Source of the DNA: an uncultured Actinomyces sp.
Lineage (GTDB): Bacteria > Actinomycetota > Actinomycetes > Actinomycetales > Actinomycetaceae
DNA length: 21,909 nucleotides
Direction: 5' to 3'
Assembly (NCBI GenBank): GCA_900541895.1
Contig: UWSI01000024.1
Coordinates: 1-21,909, forward strand
The notes under the pieces were generated by a model, which saw only the letters and a list, made by a program, of their open reading frames with translations, did no database searches and was not told the origin of the DNA. Below, one piece after another: positions 6,557 to 13,023 of the stretch. The translations under genes and the position numbers were made by a program. How positions within the stretch are numbered: position 1 is the first letter of the stretch; each line of letters starts with the position of its first letter.

Positions 6557-6632
6557 CGTATTGTCTAGGGCTATGACTTGCGACCCATTGCCGGTTATGC
6601 TGAAGCATCCTCACTCAAGCAAAGGAGATTTT

Positions 6633-7103
6633 GTGAGCGCCGATTCTGTTCTGATTACACGTCAGCACCTGTTGGATCCCTCTTTGGAACACACCCTCAT
6701 CCTCGTTAAGCCAGATGGTTACGCCCGCGGTTTGACCGGTGAGATCCTGCGCCGCATTGAAGCGAAGGGCTACATCATTAAGGGCCTGAAGATCATGGTT
6801 GCCTCGCGCGAAATCCTCGCAGAGCACTACCGTGACCACGCGGGTAAGCCATTCTTTGAAGGGCTTCTTGATTTCATGAGTGCGGGTCCGCTGGTTGCCA
6901 TCATTGTTGAAGGCCAGCGCGTCATTGAAGGCATGCGCACCATGATGGGATCTACGGATCCGACAACTGCGCCTGCCGGTACGATTCGCGGTGACTTGGG
7001 TCGCGCTTGGGATACCCCGAACATGGAGAACATCATCCACGGTTCAGATTGCGCAGAATCTGCCCTTCGTGAGATTCAGATTTGGTTCCCTGAAATCGAC
7101 TGA
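6633..7103 (+). CDS. ndk: Nucleoside diphosphate kinase
   Basis: 156 residues from GTG 6633, chosen because AAAGGAG lies five nt upstream; upstream in-frame ATGs (6561, 6573) have no Shine-Dalgarno. Ndk transfers the gamma-phosphate of ATP to NDPs/dNDPs through a phosphohistidine. The family landmarks are present: TLILVKPDGYARGL (residues 21-34), RIEAKGYIIKGLK, HYRDHAGKPFFEGLLDFM, GSTDPTTAPAGTIRGDLG and the active-site motif NIIHGSD with His136. Compared with typical ~136-140-residue enzymes, it carries about 18 extra N-terminal residues. It is cytosolic and monocistronic, with a terminator on each side. It converges on mobA, and its terminator overlaps the last codons of that gene. Confidence 0.95.
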   Translation: MSADSVLITRQHLLDPSLEHTLILVKPDGYARGLTGEILRRIEAKGYIIKGLKIMVASREILAEHYRDHAGKPFFEGLLDFMSAGPLVAIIVEGQRVIEGMRTMMGSTDPTTAPAGTIRGDLGRAWDTPNMENIIHGSDCAESALREIQIWFPEID

Positions 7104-7134
7104 TTTGGGACAGAGGCCCATCGAGGCCCAACGG

Positions 7135-7176
7135 GGGCTAGGGAGTATGCGCTTCCTAGCCCTCTTGGTTTTGTTC
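7135..7176 (+). terminator. Terminator of ndk, overlapping the 3' end of mobA
   Basis: GGGCTAGGGAG (7135-7145) pairs with CTTCCTAGCCC (7152-7162), with one G-U, across a 6-nt loop. T-rich sequence (TCTTGGTTTTGTT) follows. The mobA stop codon lies inside the right arm, so the hairpin may also end leftward transcripts. Confidence 0.8.
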
Positions 7177-7800
7177 GCAATCATCACCGTTTTCGGCCAT
7201 CTGTGCACGAAGAAGATCGCTTGGTGTATCGATATCTGCGACCCATGATTCCGGGACCTCGACATTAATCGTGTCGAGTTCTTTCAATAGGGTGCGCATC
7301 GAACGATTCACCCACTGGGATACGGCGAAGTTGCGGACTGCATCCAGGGAAAAAATACCGATCAAGTTCTGCCGGTGTCCCGCCGCGTATGCGAGCGCGC
7401 CATCTACGCGACGGCCCTGAGAAATTGACTCTTCCACGGCCTCGAGAAGGAGTGGGAAAGTCAGGGTAGCCAAGGGAGCATCAACGGGAACAAGGCCAAT
7501 CCAGCGAGACTTCGTGTCCTCGGGGAGAACTTGAAGAAGTGCCTGAACGCCTGCAATAAACCCGGCGGCGGGGCCAGAGCGCGGTGGCTCCTCCATGACG
7601 CGGATAACGTCGCTTGGAACTGTAACGCTCTCAGGTACCACGCATACGTGAGGAATCCCGGGCTCAGAGGCGAGCGCCCACTCAAGCGCACGTCGGCCTC
7701 GGACCACGAGGTCGGGCTTTGAGGCCCCTCCCAGCCGCTGGCCGGTCCCCCCGCCGAGGATCACTAATCCACTGAGTGCTAGGCGCTGGGGCGAGTCCAT
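7156..7800 (-). CDS. mobA: Molybdenum cofactor guanylyltransferase (MobA-like)
   Basis: 214 residues from ATG 7800, preceded by GGAGCGGAAC; its start overlaps the end of moaC by 22 nt. The protein is a Rossmann-like NTP transferase with the nucleotide loop LVILGGGTGQRLGGASKPDL (residues ~12-31; the signature is GG...R.GG..K). MobA joins GMP from GTP to Mo-molybdopterin to give bis-MGD, the form needed by NarG. The usual metal-binding (C)DMP motif appears as VPVDAPLA, and overall it is a divergent member of the family. A related CoA- or sugar-nucleotidyltransferase is therefore not excluded on sequence alone, but its place at the end of a moeB-moeA-moaC operon makes MobA by far the best call. 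Confidence 0.82.
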   Translation of the reverse strand: MDSPQRLALSGLVILGGGTGQRLGGASKPDLVVRGRRALEWALASEPGIPHVCVVPESVTVPSDVIRVMEEPPRSGPAAGFIAGVQALLQVLPEDTKSRWIGLVPVDAPLATLTFPLLLEAVEESISQGRRVDGALAYAAGHRQNLIGIFSLDAVRNFAVSQWVNRSMRTLLKELDTINVEVPESWVADIDTPSDLLRAQMAENGDDCEQNQEG

Positions 7801-8264
7801 GTTCCGCTCCGACCACCGCTTTTCTCTTCGACATAGCACTCACGAATCGCAACCAACTTATCGATGCCCTTCACCATGTCGATGATGGTCAGTGCAGCGA
7901 CGGTTACGGCGGTCAGAGCTTCCATCTCAATGCCCGTCCGATCTGCGGTTCGAACGGTCGAACGGATCTCCACCCCGTCTTCAGCCAATGACAGATCGAC
8001 CGCGCAGTAGTGAACGGCGATCGGGTGTGCCAAGGGAAGCAACTCGGGAGTGCGCTTCGATGCCTGAATTCCCGCAATTCGTGCGACTGCAAGAGCATCG
8101 CCCTTGGGGACCGAGTCATCGCGGAGGGCCGCCATGATTTTTGGTGAGCACTCGACGAAACCGCGTGCTCGCGCCTGACGCACGGTCGGTGTTTTCGCCG
8201 TGATATCAACCATGTGTGCTTCACCGCGCTCGGTGAGGTGGGTGAATGGACCGGTTTCGCTCAT
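7779..8264 (-). CDS. moaC: Cyclic pyranopterin monophosphate synthase
   Basis: 161 residues from ATG 8264, preceded by GAAAGG. MoaC converts the 3',8-cyclo-GTP product of MoaA to cyclic pyranopterin monophosphate (precursor Z). Family blocks are clear: MVDITAKTPTVRQARA (residues 18-33), KGDALAVARIAGIQASKRT, PELLPLAHPIAVHYCAVDL, RTADRTGIEMEALTAVTVAA and LTIIDMVKGIDK, with the conserved HP of LAHP and the DMVK lysine. Relative to typical ~155-160-residue enzymes the length is normal. It lies between moeA (47 nt upstream) and mobA (overlapping), so all are probably cotranscribed. Cytosolic. Confidence 0.96.
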   Translation of the reverse strand: MSETGPFTHLTERGEAHMVDITAKTPTVRQARARGFVECSPKIMAALRDDSVPKGDALAVARIAGIQASKRTPELLPLAHPIAVHYCAVDLSLAEDGVEIRSTVRTADRTGIEMEALTAVTVAALTIIDMVKGIDKLVAIRECYVEEKSGGRSGTWTRPSA

Positions 8265-8311
8265 GTCTAGCCTTTCGGCGCTCGTTTGACGGGAAGGGAA
8301 TGGGAAAGTGA

Positions 8312-9562
8312 TCAGACTCGAACCGCAGTCAGGATCGACCAGGGTTCAACCGAAGTGACCTCTTCGGGGACGATCGCCAGCGCGTTCACCGAATGCAAAG
8401 AGGCAACAAGGTGAGAACGCGAACCCAACCTGTGTGTTGGAACCACAATCGGAGTCTGTTCTGGGCCATCGGGTTCAGAAAGAATGACCGGTACAAACTG
8501 GCGCTTGCCTTCGGGGGAAATCCAGCCGTTTGGTGTGGTGACGACAATGGGACGCAGTAGTTCGCGCCCGTTGAGACCGGTGAATTCGGCCAGAACTGGG
8601 CGAACAAACATATGGAAGGAGACGAAGACCGATACCGGGTTGCCCGGCAGAGTCGCCAAGTAGACATCGCGTCCGTCACTTGCCTGAAGGACGCCAAAGC
8701 CCTGTGGCTTTCCGGGCTGCATGGCGACGCGAACGAAGTCGATTCCCTTGCCCAGGCCGACTTCCTTAACAACGTCGTAGGCTCCGGCACTGACACCTCC
8801 CGAGGTGATGATGAGGTCTGCGACATCACCTGCTTGGCGCAAAACTTCAGCAAAGTGAGCGGGGTCGTCGTTGGAGCGGAAAATTCCCGTCACTTGGGCA
8901 CCTGCGCGACGAGCCAGCGCAGCGATCATCACTGAGTTTGAATCAGGGATCTGAGCGCCCTTGAGCTCTTCGCCTGGTGCGCGCAGTTCGTCACCCGTTG
9001 AGACGATGGCGATGCGGGGGCTGGGGTAGACCTTGACGCTTGCGTAACCGACCGATACTGCCGAGGCGATGGCTGCGGGCGTGAGAAGGTCACCGGCATG
9101 CAAAATGACGTCTCCGGGCATGCAGTCCTCGCCCTGATGCCGCATGTGAGCACCGACCTTTGCAGGGGCGTAGATACTGATGCTTTCAGGGAGGGGATGG
9201 GGACCGGGTTCCTCGGAGGTATGCTCCACGGGAACGATGGTGTTTGCACCCTCGGGAATGCGAGCGCCCGTCATGATGCGCCATGCGGTTCCGGGTTCAA
9301 GAATGTGGGTTTCGTTATCTCCCGCCGCGATGTCGCCAGCGACTGCGATGGTGAAGGGGTTGTCAGGGGAGGCCTCGAGATCGTGATCGAGGTGAAGTGC
9401 ATATCCATCCATTCCCGAATTTGAGAAAGGCGGGACTGCAAAGCGTGCGACAAGATCATCGACGAGGACATGATCAAGTGCCTGATCGATGGGCAGCTCG
9501 GTAGGGGAGAGGGGGTGCACGCGCCCCAAGATGGAGTTCAAGTAGTCTTCAAGAAGTTGCAT
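8312..9562 (-). CDS. moeA: Molybdopterin molybdenumtransferase
   Basis: 416 residues from ATG 9562, with GAAGGAG seven nt upstream. MoeA inserts molybdate into adenylylated molybdopterin to give Mo-MPT. Characteristic segments are NSGMDGYAL (residues ~48-56), GDIAAGD, AWRIMTGARIPEGANTIVPV, STGDEL, IPDSNSVMIAAL, ITSGGVSAGAYDVVKEVG, FVRVAMQPGKPQGFG, LPGNPVSVFVSFHMFVRP and a C-terminal domain IV. The domain order and length are normal. It is the second gene of the moeB-moeA-moaC-mobA run, 49 nt after moeB. Confidence 0.96.
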   Translation of the reverse strand: MQLLEDYLNSILGRVHPLSPTELPIDQALDHVLVDDLVARFAVPPFSNSGMDGYALHLDHDLEASPDNPFTIAVAGDIAAGDNETHILEPGTAWRIMTGARIPEGANTIVPVEHTSEEPGPHPLPESISIYAPAKVGAHMRHQGEDCMPGDVILHAGDLLTPAAIASAVSVGYASVKVYPSPRIAIVSTGDELRAPGEELKGAQIPDSNSVMIAALARRAGAQVTGIFRSNDDPAHFAEVLRQAGDVADLIITSGGVSAGAYDVVKEVGLGKGIDFVRVAMQPGKPQGFGVLQASDGRDVYLATLPGNPVSVFVSFHMFVRPVLAEFTGLNGRELLRPIVVTTPNGWISPEGKRQFVPVILSEPDGPEQTPIVVPTHRLGSRSHLVASLHSVNALAIVPEEVTSVEPWSILTAVRV

Positions 9563-9611
9563 CGTAGTCTCCTTCGCGCGGTCCGCATGGGGCCATGGCT
9601 CAGTTTATGGC

Positions 9612-10370
9612 TTATTCGATCGGTTCGGGGGTGGCTTCGGCGGGAGTTACCGAGGGAAGTTTTGCAGGGGTGGCTCGAGGCCGGAATGGGACGACGTTCC
9701 AGCGCCCTGCAGCCGTATCAACAATGAGCAGGCGCCCGATTAACGGCTCACCAACTCCGGTGACCCACTTCAAGCATTCTGTGGCGAGGACCGATCCGCC
9801 CTGTCCGCAGACGGCACCCAGAACGCCGACGGTTTTTGAACTCATCGTTTCGACGGTGGGGGGTTCGGGATAGACATCGCGAAGAGTCAGGCCATCGGTG
9901 AAAAGCGAGGCCTGGAAGGACATTGATACCAAAGTGCCCCACATGTGCGGGCGCCCAACGCGTGCACAGGTATCAGAAATTGCGTACTTTGCGGTGAAAT
10001 TGTCGGTTGCATCGACAACGAAGTCGTAGGCCGCAACGGTCTCATCACTTTGGCCATCAATAATCTTCGGTTCGATGTTGACCTGGATATCGGGGTTGAG
10101 TGCGAGGACAGTCATCTTGGCAGATTCGGCCTTATTCATTCCCAAGCGTGCGACGCCGTGAATGACTTGCCGCTGGAGGTTAGACTCCTCCAGATTGTCC
10201 GGGTCGGAGATGCCGATCGTTCCAATCCCCGCTGCCGCCAGATAGGCCAAGACGGGCGATCCCAAACCGCCGGCACCGACAACAAGGACCTTCGCAGCGC
10301 GGATCTTTTCGATGCCGCTTTCACCGATTCCGGGGATACGAGCGGTCATAATGTCTCGCTGCGCTACCAT
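9612..10370 (-). CDS. moeB: MoeB/ThiF-type adenylyltransferase (MoaD activator)
   Basis: 252 residues from ATG 10370, preceded by GGAGGG eight nt upstream. It is a ubiquitin-E1-like ATP-dependent adenylyltransferase: glycine-rich loop VVGAGGLGSP (30-39), DPDNLEESNLQRQVIH (56-71) and DATDN (120-124). In Moco synthesis this enzyme adenylylates the C-terminal Gly-Gly of MoaD so that it can be thiocarboxylated. Encoded beside moeA and near moaD/moaE, so MoeB is favoured over ThiF. Its only cysteines are at 134, 188 and 199, and there is no CxxC pair; the structural zinc site of E. coli MoeB is therefore absent. No C-terminal rhodanese domain is present, so the sulfur donor must be encoded elsewhere. 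It is divergent from moaE with only 40 bp between start codons. Confidence 0.88.
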   Translation of the reverse strand: MVAQRDIMTARIPGIGESGIEKIRAAKVLVVGAGGLGSPVLAYLAAAGIGTIGISDPDNLEESNLQRQVIHGVARLGMNKAESAKMTVLALNPDIQVNIEPKIIDGQSDETVAAYDFVVDATDNFTAKYAISDTCARVGRPHMWGTLVSMSFQASLFTDGLTLRDVYPEPPTVETMSSKTVGVLGAVCGQGGSVLATECLKWVTGVGEPLIGRLLIVDTAAGRWNVVPFRPRATPAKLPSVTPAEATPEPIE

Positions 10371-10410
10371 GTCTATGTCCCTCCACGACCATTTAAATAA
10401 GGGGAGTCCC

Positions 10411-10836
10411 GTGATTATTGATACCGATATTGTCTCTGTTCCAACGGAGATGTGCTCGGGGGAAGTACCCCTTATTCCAGCTCATTCCGGTGCGCGCGTC
10501 GTTTTTGAGGGTGTTGTTCGCGATCACGATGGTGGTGAAGGAGTTCACTACTTGGAGTACTCCGCTCACCCCGCGGCCGCCAAGTTCCTTCGTGCAAGTG
10601 TCGAAAAATCACTGGAAACACTGGGAAACCCCGAGGTTGATGGCATTTATGTCCGTCACCGCGTGGGACACCTAGAAATTGGTGACGTCGCGCTGCTTGT
10701 TGTCGTCGACAGTGCCCACCGCAAGGAAGCTTTCGCACTGTGCGGTCAAATTGTCGACGACATTAAAGCCAGTGTACCGATCTGGAAAGATCAGTATTTC
10801 AGTGATGGTCACAATGAGTGGAGCAATACTCCGTAA
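10411..10836 (+). CDS. moaE: Molybdopterin synthase large subunit
   Basis: 141 residues from GTG 10411, which has AAGGGGAG four nt upstream; the further-upstream in-frame ATGs would overlap moeB coding sequence. MoaE pairs with thiocarboxylated MoaD and transfers two sulfurs to precursor Z to give molybdopterin. Family features are SGARVVFEGVVRDHDGGEGV, LEYSAHPAAAKFL, GIYVRHRVGHLEIGDVALLVVV, SAHRKEAFALCG.IVD..K..VPIWK with the catalytic lysine in the final PIWKDQ, then W near the C-terminus. It is the only Moco gene on the plus strand. It converges with moaD, its partner subunit, across a hairpin, so the two subunits come from separate transcripts. No clear promoter is visible; one would have to lie inside moeB. 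Confidence 0.94.
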   Translation: MIIDTDIVSVPTEMCSGEVPLIPAHSGARVVFEGVVRDHDGGEGVHYLEYSAHPAAAKFLRASVEKSLETLGNPEVDGIYVRHRVGHLEIGDVALLVVVDSAHRKEAFALCGQIVDDIKASVPIWKDQYFSDGHNEWSNTP

Positions 10837-10849
10837 TTCGGATATGCCT

Positions 10850-10890
10850 TGTCAGTGTCAGTGTCAGTGTCAGTGTCAGTGTCAGTGTCA
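10850..10890. repeat. Hexanucleotide microsatellite (GTGTCA)n
   Basis: TGTCA followed by six exact tandem copies of GTGTCA (10855-10890), 14 bp after the moaE stop. It is bracketed by CCTTG (10847-10851) and CAAGG (10902-10906). It lies in a noncoding gap between convergent genes, and copy number is likely variable by slipped-strand mispairing. Confidence 0.95.
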
Positions 10891-10926
10891 GAGGCGCTAG
10901 GCAAGGAATGACGCGGTACATAACAC

Positions 10927-10955
10927 ATCGGGCTGAGCACATTGCTCAGCCCGAT
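10927..10955. terminator. Shared terminator hairpin between moaE and moaD
   Basis: A perfect 12-bp stem ATCGGGCTGAGC (10927-10938) / GCTCAGCCCGAT (10944-10955) with loop ACATT sits between the convergent genes, 8 bp from the moaD stop. There is no long T-run on either side, a form common in high-GC actinobacteria. Confidence 0.7.
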
Positions 10956-10963
10956 TGTGCATC

Positions 10964-11266
10964 TCAGCCGCCCGCAAAAGGCGGAAGGACGTCAAGGCGA
11001 ATCCCACTGCGATCGGCTACAGAGGTCACGGCCTCGTCGCTCAGGGATGAGGCGCCCAAGGCTTGGGCAAGAGTTGCCTGAGCGTCGACAAGTTCTTCGT
11101 TCACCAGGAAGGACGATGCCGCCAGAAGATCGTCGATATCGCGGTCAGTTGAGCGACGAACAAGGTCGATGACTGTCTCGTTTGAGTCCTCCGCAACCTC
11201 GATCACTGCGCTCTCTGTGCCAACTGCAGCGCTCGCGGCAGCGAAATAACGGATCGTGATCCTCAT
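10964..11266 (-). CDS. moaD: Molybdopterin synthase small subunit (MoaD)
   Basis: 100 residues from ATG 11266. A TTG at 11278 would abut the Shine-Dalgarno, so the ATG is preferred. Ubiquitin-like beta-grasp sulfur carrier: MRITIRYFAAASAAVG at the start, FLVNEELVDAQATLA in the middle and the required C-terminal Gly-Gly (LPPFAGG). Its terminal glycine is adenylylated by MoeB and converted to a thiocarboxylate that serves MoaE. It is somewhat longer than the ~81-residue E. coli protein, typical for actinobacteria. It starts 8 nt after the moaA stop, and its Shine-Dalgarno GGAGG is formed by the last two Gly codons of moaA, so translation is probably coupled. Confidence 0.92.
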   Translation of the reverse strand: MRITIRYFAAASAAVGTESAVIEVAEDSNETVIDLVRRSTDRDIDDLLAASSFLVNEELVDAQATLAQALGASSLSDEAVTSVADRSGIRLDVLPPFAGG

Positions 11267-11274
11267 GGGGACTT

Positions 11275-12285
11275 TCAACCTCCAATTTTTGACATGGAAT
11301 AGGACTGGGGGACCGGAGCAAGAAGCTGGTGACCAGCGGGTTTAGCCCACATGGCATCCTTCCATAGCTCAGCTAATTCTTCATCGCTTGCACCCGCGCG
11401 CATGGGAGTGTGTAAGTCAACACTGTCCACACTGAACAGACAGGAATAGATCTTTCCATCTGCACTTAGGCGAGTTCGGGTGCACGAGGCGCAGAAGGGG
11501 GACGTCATCGAGGCAATCACGCCAATGATGCCTCCCGGATGGGTGTCGCTGGGAGCAACTGACCAACGGCGCGCTGGTTCTGAGGCTGCGGTAATGACAT
11601 CGGTGAGCTCGAAGGATTCGCGAAGAACACGCTGGATGTCATGCGCAGTTGGGCGGGAAGAGAACGAGGCAGCCAACGGGCCGATTGGCATGAATTCGAT
11701 GGCGCGCCACTGATAGCCGCGCTCTAAGGCGAAGGTCACTAAGGCGGGGATTTCCGCCAGGGACTGCTGATCAACGACGACAGTGTTGAGTTTGACGGTT
11801 CCGGGAAGTGTGGATGCATCGACCGCGTCGAGGCCGCGAAGGACATCGCTTGAGCGTTTGCGGCGCGAAAGCTCAGCAAAACGGACCGGATCCAGGCTGT
11901 CGATAGACACATTGAGCCGTTGAAGACCAGCGTCTACCAGGGAATCGATGACGCGGTCAAGGCCAATACCATTCGTCGTCAAGGCCAAGTCGGGCTCAAC
12001 CCCGGCGTCTTCGAAACCTTCACGAACGGCCTCGACAATCTGGGGAAGATCGGGGCGCAATAAGGGTTCGCCGCCGGTGATGCGCGCCTGGGTGACGCCA
12101 AGGGTTGCGGCGATTTTAGCCAAGCGGCGGAACTCTTCAGGAAGCAAAAGGTCGCTGCGCTTCAGCCAGTCCGTCACCTTTTCGGGCAGGCAATACACGC
12201 AGCGAAGATTGCATCGATCGGTGACCGAGATCCGCAAATCTGTGGCCGTTCGACCGAAGGTGTCCAGAAGAAGAGGTTCGTACAT
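11275..12285 (-). CDS. moaA: GTP 3',8-cyclase (radical SAM)
   Basis: 336 residues from ATG 12285, the first Met that yields the usual LLLDTFGR start; it lies 4 nt after the moaB stop with only a weak Shine-Dalgarno, implying coupling. MoaA starts Moco synthesis by converting GTP to 3',8-cyclo-7,8-dihydro-GTP. The radical SAM cluster ligands are Cys25, Cys29 and Cys32 (RCNLRCVYC). GGEPLLRPDL, TTNG, LNVSIDSLDP and FMPIG follow. The C-terminal second 4Fe-4S cluster is marked by FCASCTRTRLSADGKIYSC. It ends in the conserved Gly-Gly (KIGG) required for GTP binding and activity. Cytosolic. Confidence 0.97.
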   Translation of the reverse strand: MYEPLLLDTFGRTATDLRISVTDRCNLRCVYCLPEKVTDWLKRSDLLLPEEFRRLAKIAATLGVTQARITGGEPLLRPDLPQIVEAVREGFEDAGVEPDLALTTNGIGLDRVIDSLVDAGLQRLNVSIDSLDPVRFAELSRRKRSSDVLRGLDAVDASTLPGTVKLNTVVVDQQSLAEIPALVTFALERGYQWRAIEFMPIGPLAASFSSRPTAHDIQRVLRESFELTDVITAASEPARRWSVAPSDTHPGGIIGVIASMTSPFCASCTRTRLSADGKIYSCLFSVDSVDLHTPMRAGASDEELAELWKDAMWAKPAGHQLLAPVPQSYSMSKIGG

Positions 12286-12289
12286 CAAA

Positions 12290-12784
12290 TCAGTCAGTAA
12301 CCAAGTCAAGCTGTTCAAGAATGTGAGGGACAAGTGGGCCAATTACGCTAATCGTGTCCTTCACGCCTCCGCGTGAACCCGGTGCGTTCACGATGAAGCA
12401 TGGGGTCTCACCCTGGCGACTGACACCGACAAGACCGCGAGACAGGGAGGCAAGAGGTGTGTTGACCAAGCCGACCTGCGCAATCTGCATGGCGATCGCG
12501 TCCATACGTGCGTCCAGAAGGGGAGCGGTGGCTTCGGGAGTAAGGTCGCGATCCGTAACGCCGGTTCCGCCGGTGGTCACGATCACGCGCGCGCCCTTAG
12601 CCATTGCATCAAGGATCGCATTTCGTACGGAAGCAATGCCATCGGGGACAACACGAACCTGTTCGACAGTGACGCCCCAATCAGCCAAAAGAGCAGCAGC
12701 TAGAGGTCCTGATTTATCTTCAGTTTCTCCGCGGAAGCAGCGATCTGAAGCGGTAATTACCGCACCTGCGACAGTCCCTTCCAT
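12290..12784 (-). CDS. moaB: Molybdopterin adenylyltransferase (MoaB/Mog family)
   Basis: 164 residues from ATG 12784, with AGAAGG about 11 nt upstream. Motifs are AGAVITASDRCFRGETEDKSGP, VVPDG, VIVTTGGTGVTDRDLTPEA, the RGLVG segment and NAPGSRGGVKD. These define the MogA/MoaB fold, which adenylylates molybdopterin ahead of MoeA-catalysed metal insertion. An alternative start is the TTG at 12859, which has a better Shine-Dalgarno (GGGAGG six nt upstream) and would add 25 residues (LRNTSDAQPVRPDPHAK...); the start is therefore uncertain. It is the first gene of a moaB-moaA-moaD run and diverges from narK. Whether to call it moaB or mog is a naming matter; the family is clear. Confidence 0.92.
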   Translation of the reverse strand: MEGTVAGAVITASDRCFRGETEDKSGPLAAALLADWGVTVEQVRVVPDGIASVRNAILDAMAKGARVIVTTGGTGVTDRDLTPEATAPLLDARMDAIAMQIAQVGLVNTPLASLSRGLVGVSRQGETPCFIVNAPGSRGGVKDTISVIGPLVPHILEQLDLVTD

Positions 12785-12930
12785 TTTTTGCAAACCCTTC
12801 TGCTGAATTTTCGCATGGGGGTCGGGACGTACCGGCTGAGCGTCAGAGGTATTACGCAAAACAAACCTCCCGAAATAGGACCTTAAATGGCGTTTTTTCA
12901 GTTGACAGGAATCGACGTTCTTGCAAGCGT

Positions 12931-12950
12931 TTTCGCGAAATTTCGCGCAA
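12931..12950. promoter_or_regulatory. Palindrome 1 in the moaB-narK intergenic region
   Basis: A perfect 14-bp palindrome CGCGAAATTTCGCG (12934-12947) extends, after one mismatch on each side, by TT/AA to 12931-12950. It is centred about 50 bp upstream of the likely narK transcription start, where an activator would sit. The protein that binds it is unknown. Confidence 0.5.
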
Positions 12951-12967
12951 TTCTCAATTAGAACGAG

Positions 12968-12991
12968 TTGTCCCTTATATATTAGCGACAA
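12968..12991. promoter_or_regulatory. Palindrome 2 overlapping the probable narK -10 region
   Basis: A 24-bp imperfect palindrome with arms TTGTC and GACAA, inner CT/AG and a TATATA-type centre (20 of 24 positions symmetric). It covers TATATT (12978-12983), a good -10 candidate 40 bp before the narK ATG, and no good -35 is seen. An operator occluding or remodelling the promoter is likely. The sequence does not match FNR, CRP/GlxR or Rex consensus sites. Confidence 0.5.
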
Positions 12992-13023
12992 GTATGCGTT
13001 TAGGTAGGAAAGGGAGAGTGTCA

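Noticed and set aside
10818..11081. 87-codon plus-strand frame with a Val-Ser dipeptide repeat
   Set aside because: It is the translation of the GTGTCA microsatellite and runs through the terminator hairpin into antisense moaD; no Shine-Dalgarno and no protein-like composition.
12785..12930. Molybdenum-cofactor riboswitch upstream of moaB
   Set aside because: The leader does not show the conserved Moco RNA core as I know it; only an alternative TTG start with a good Shine-Dalgarno was found.
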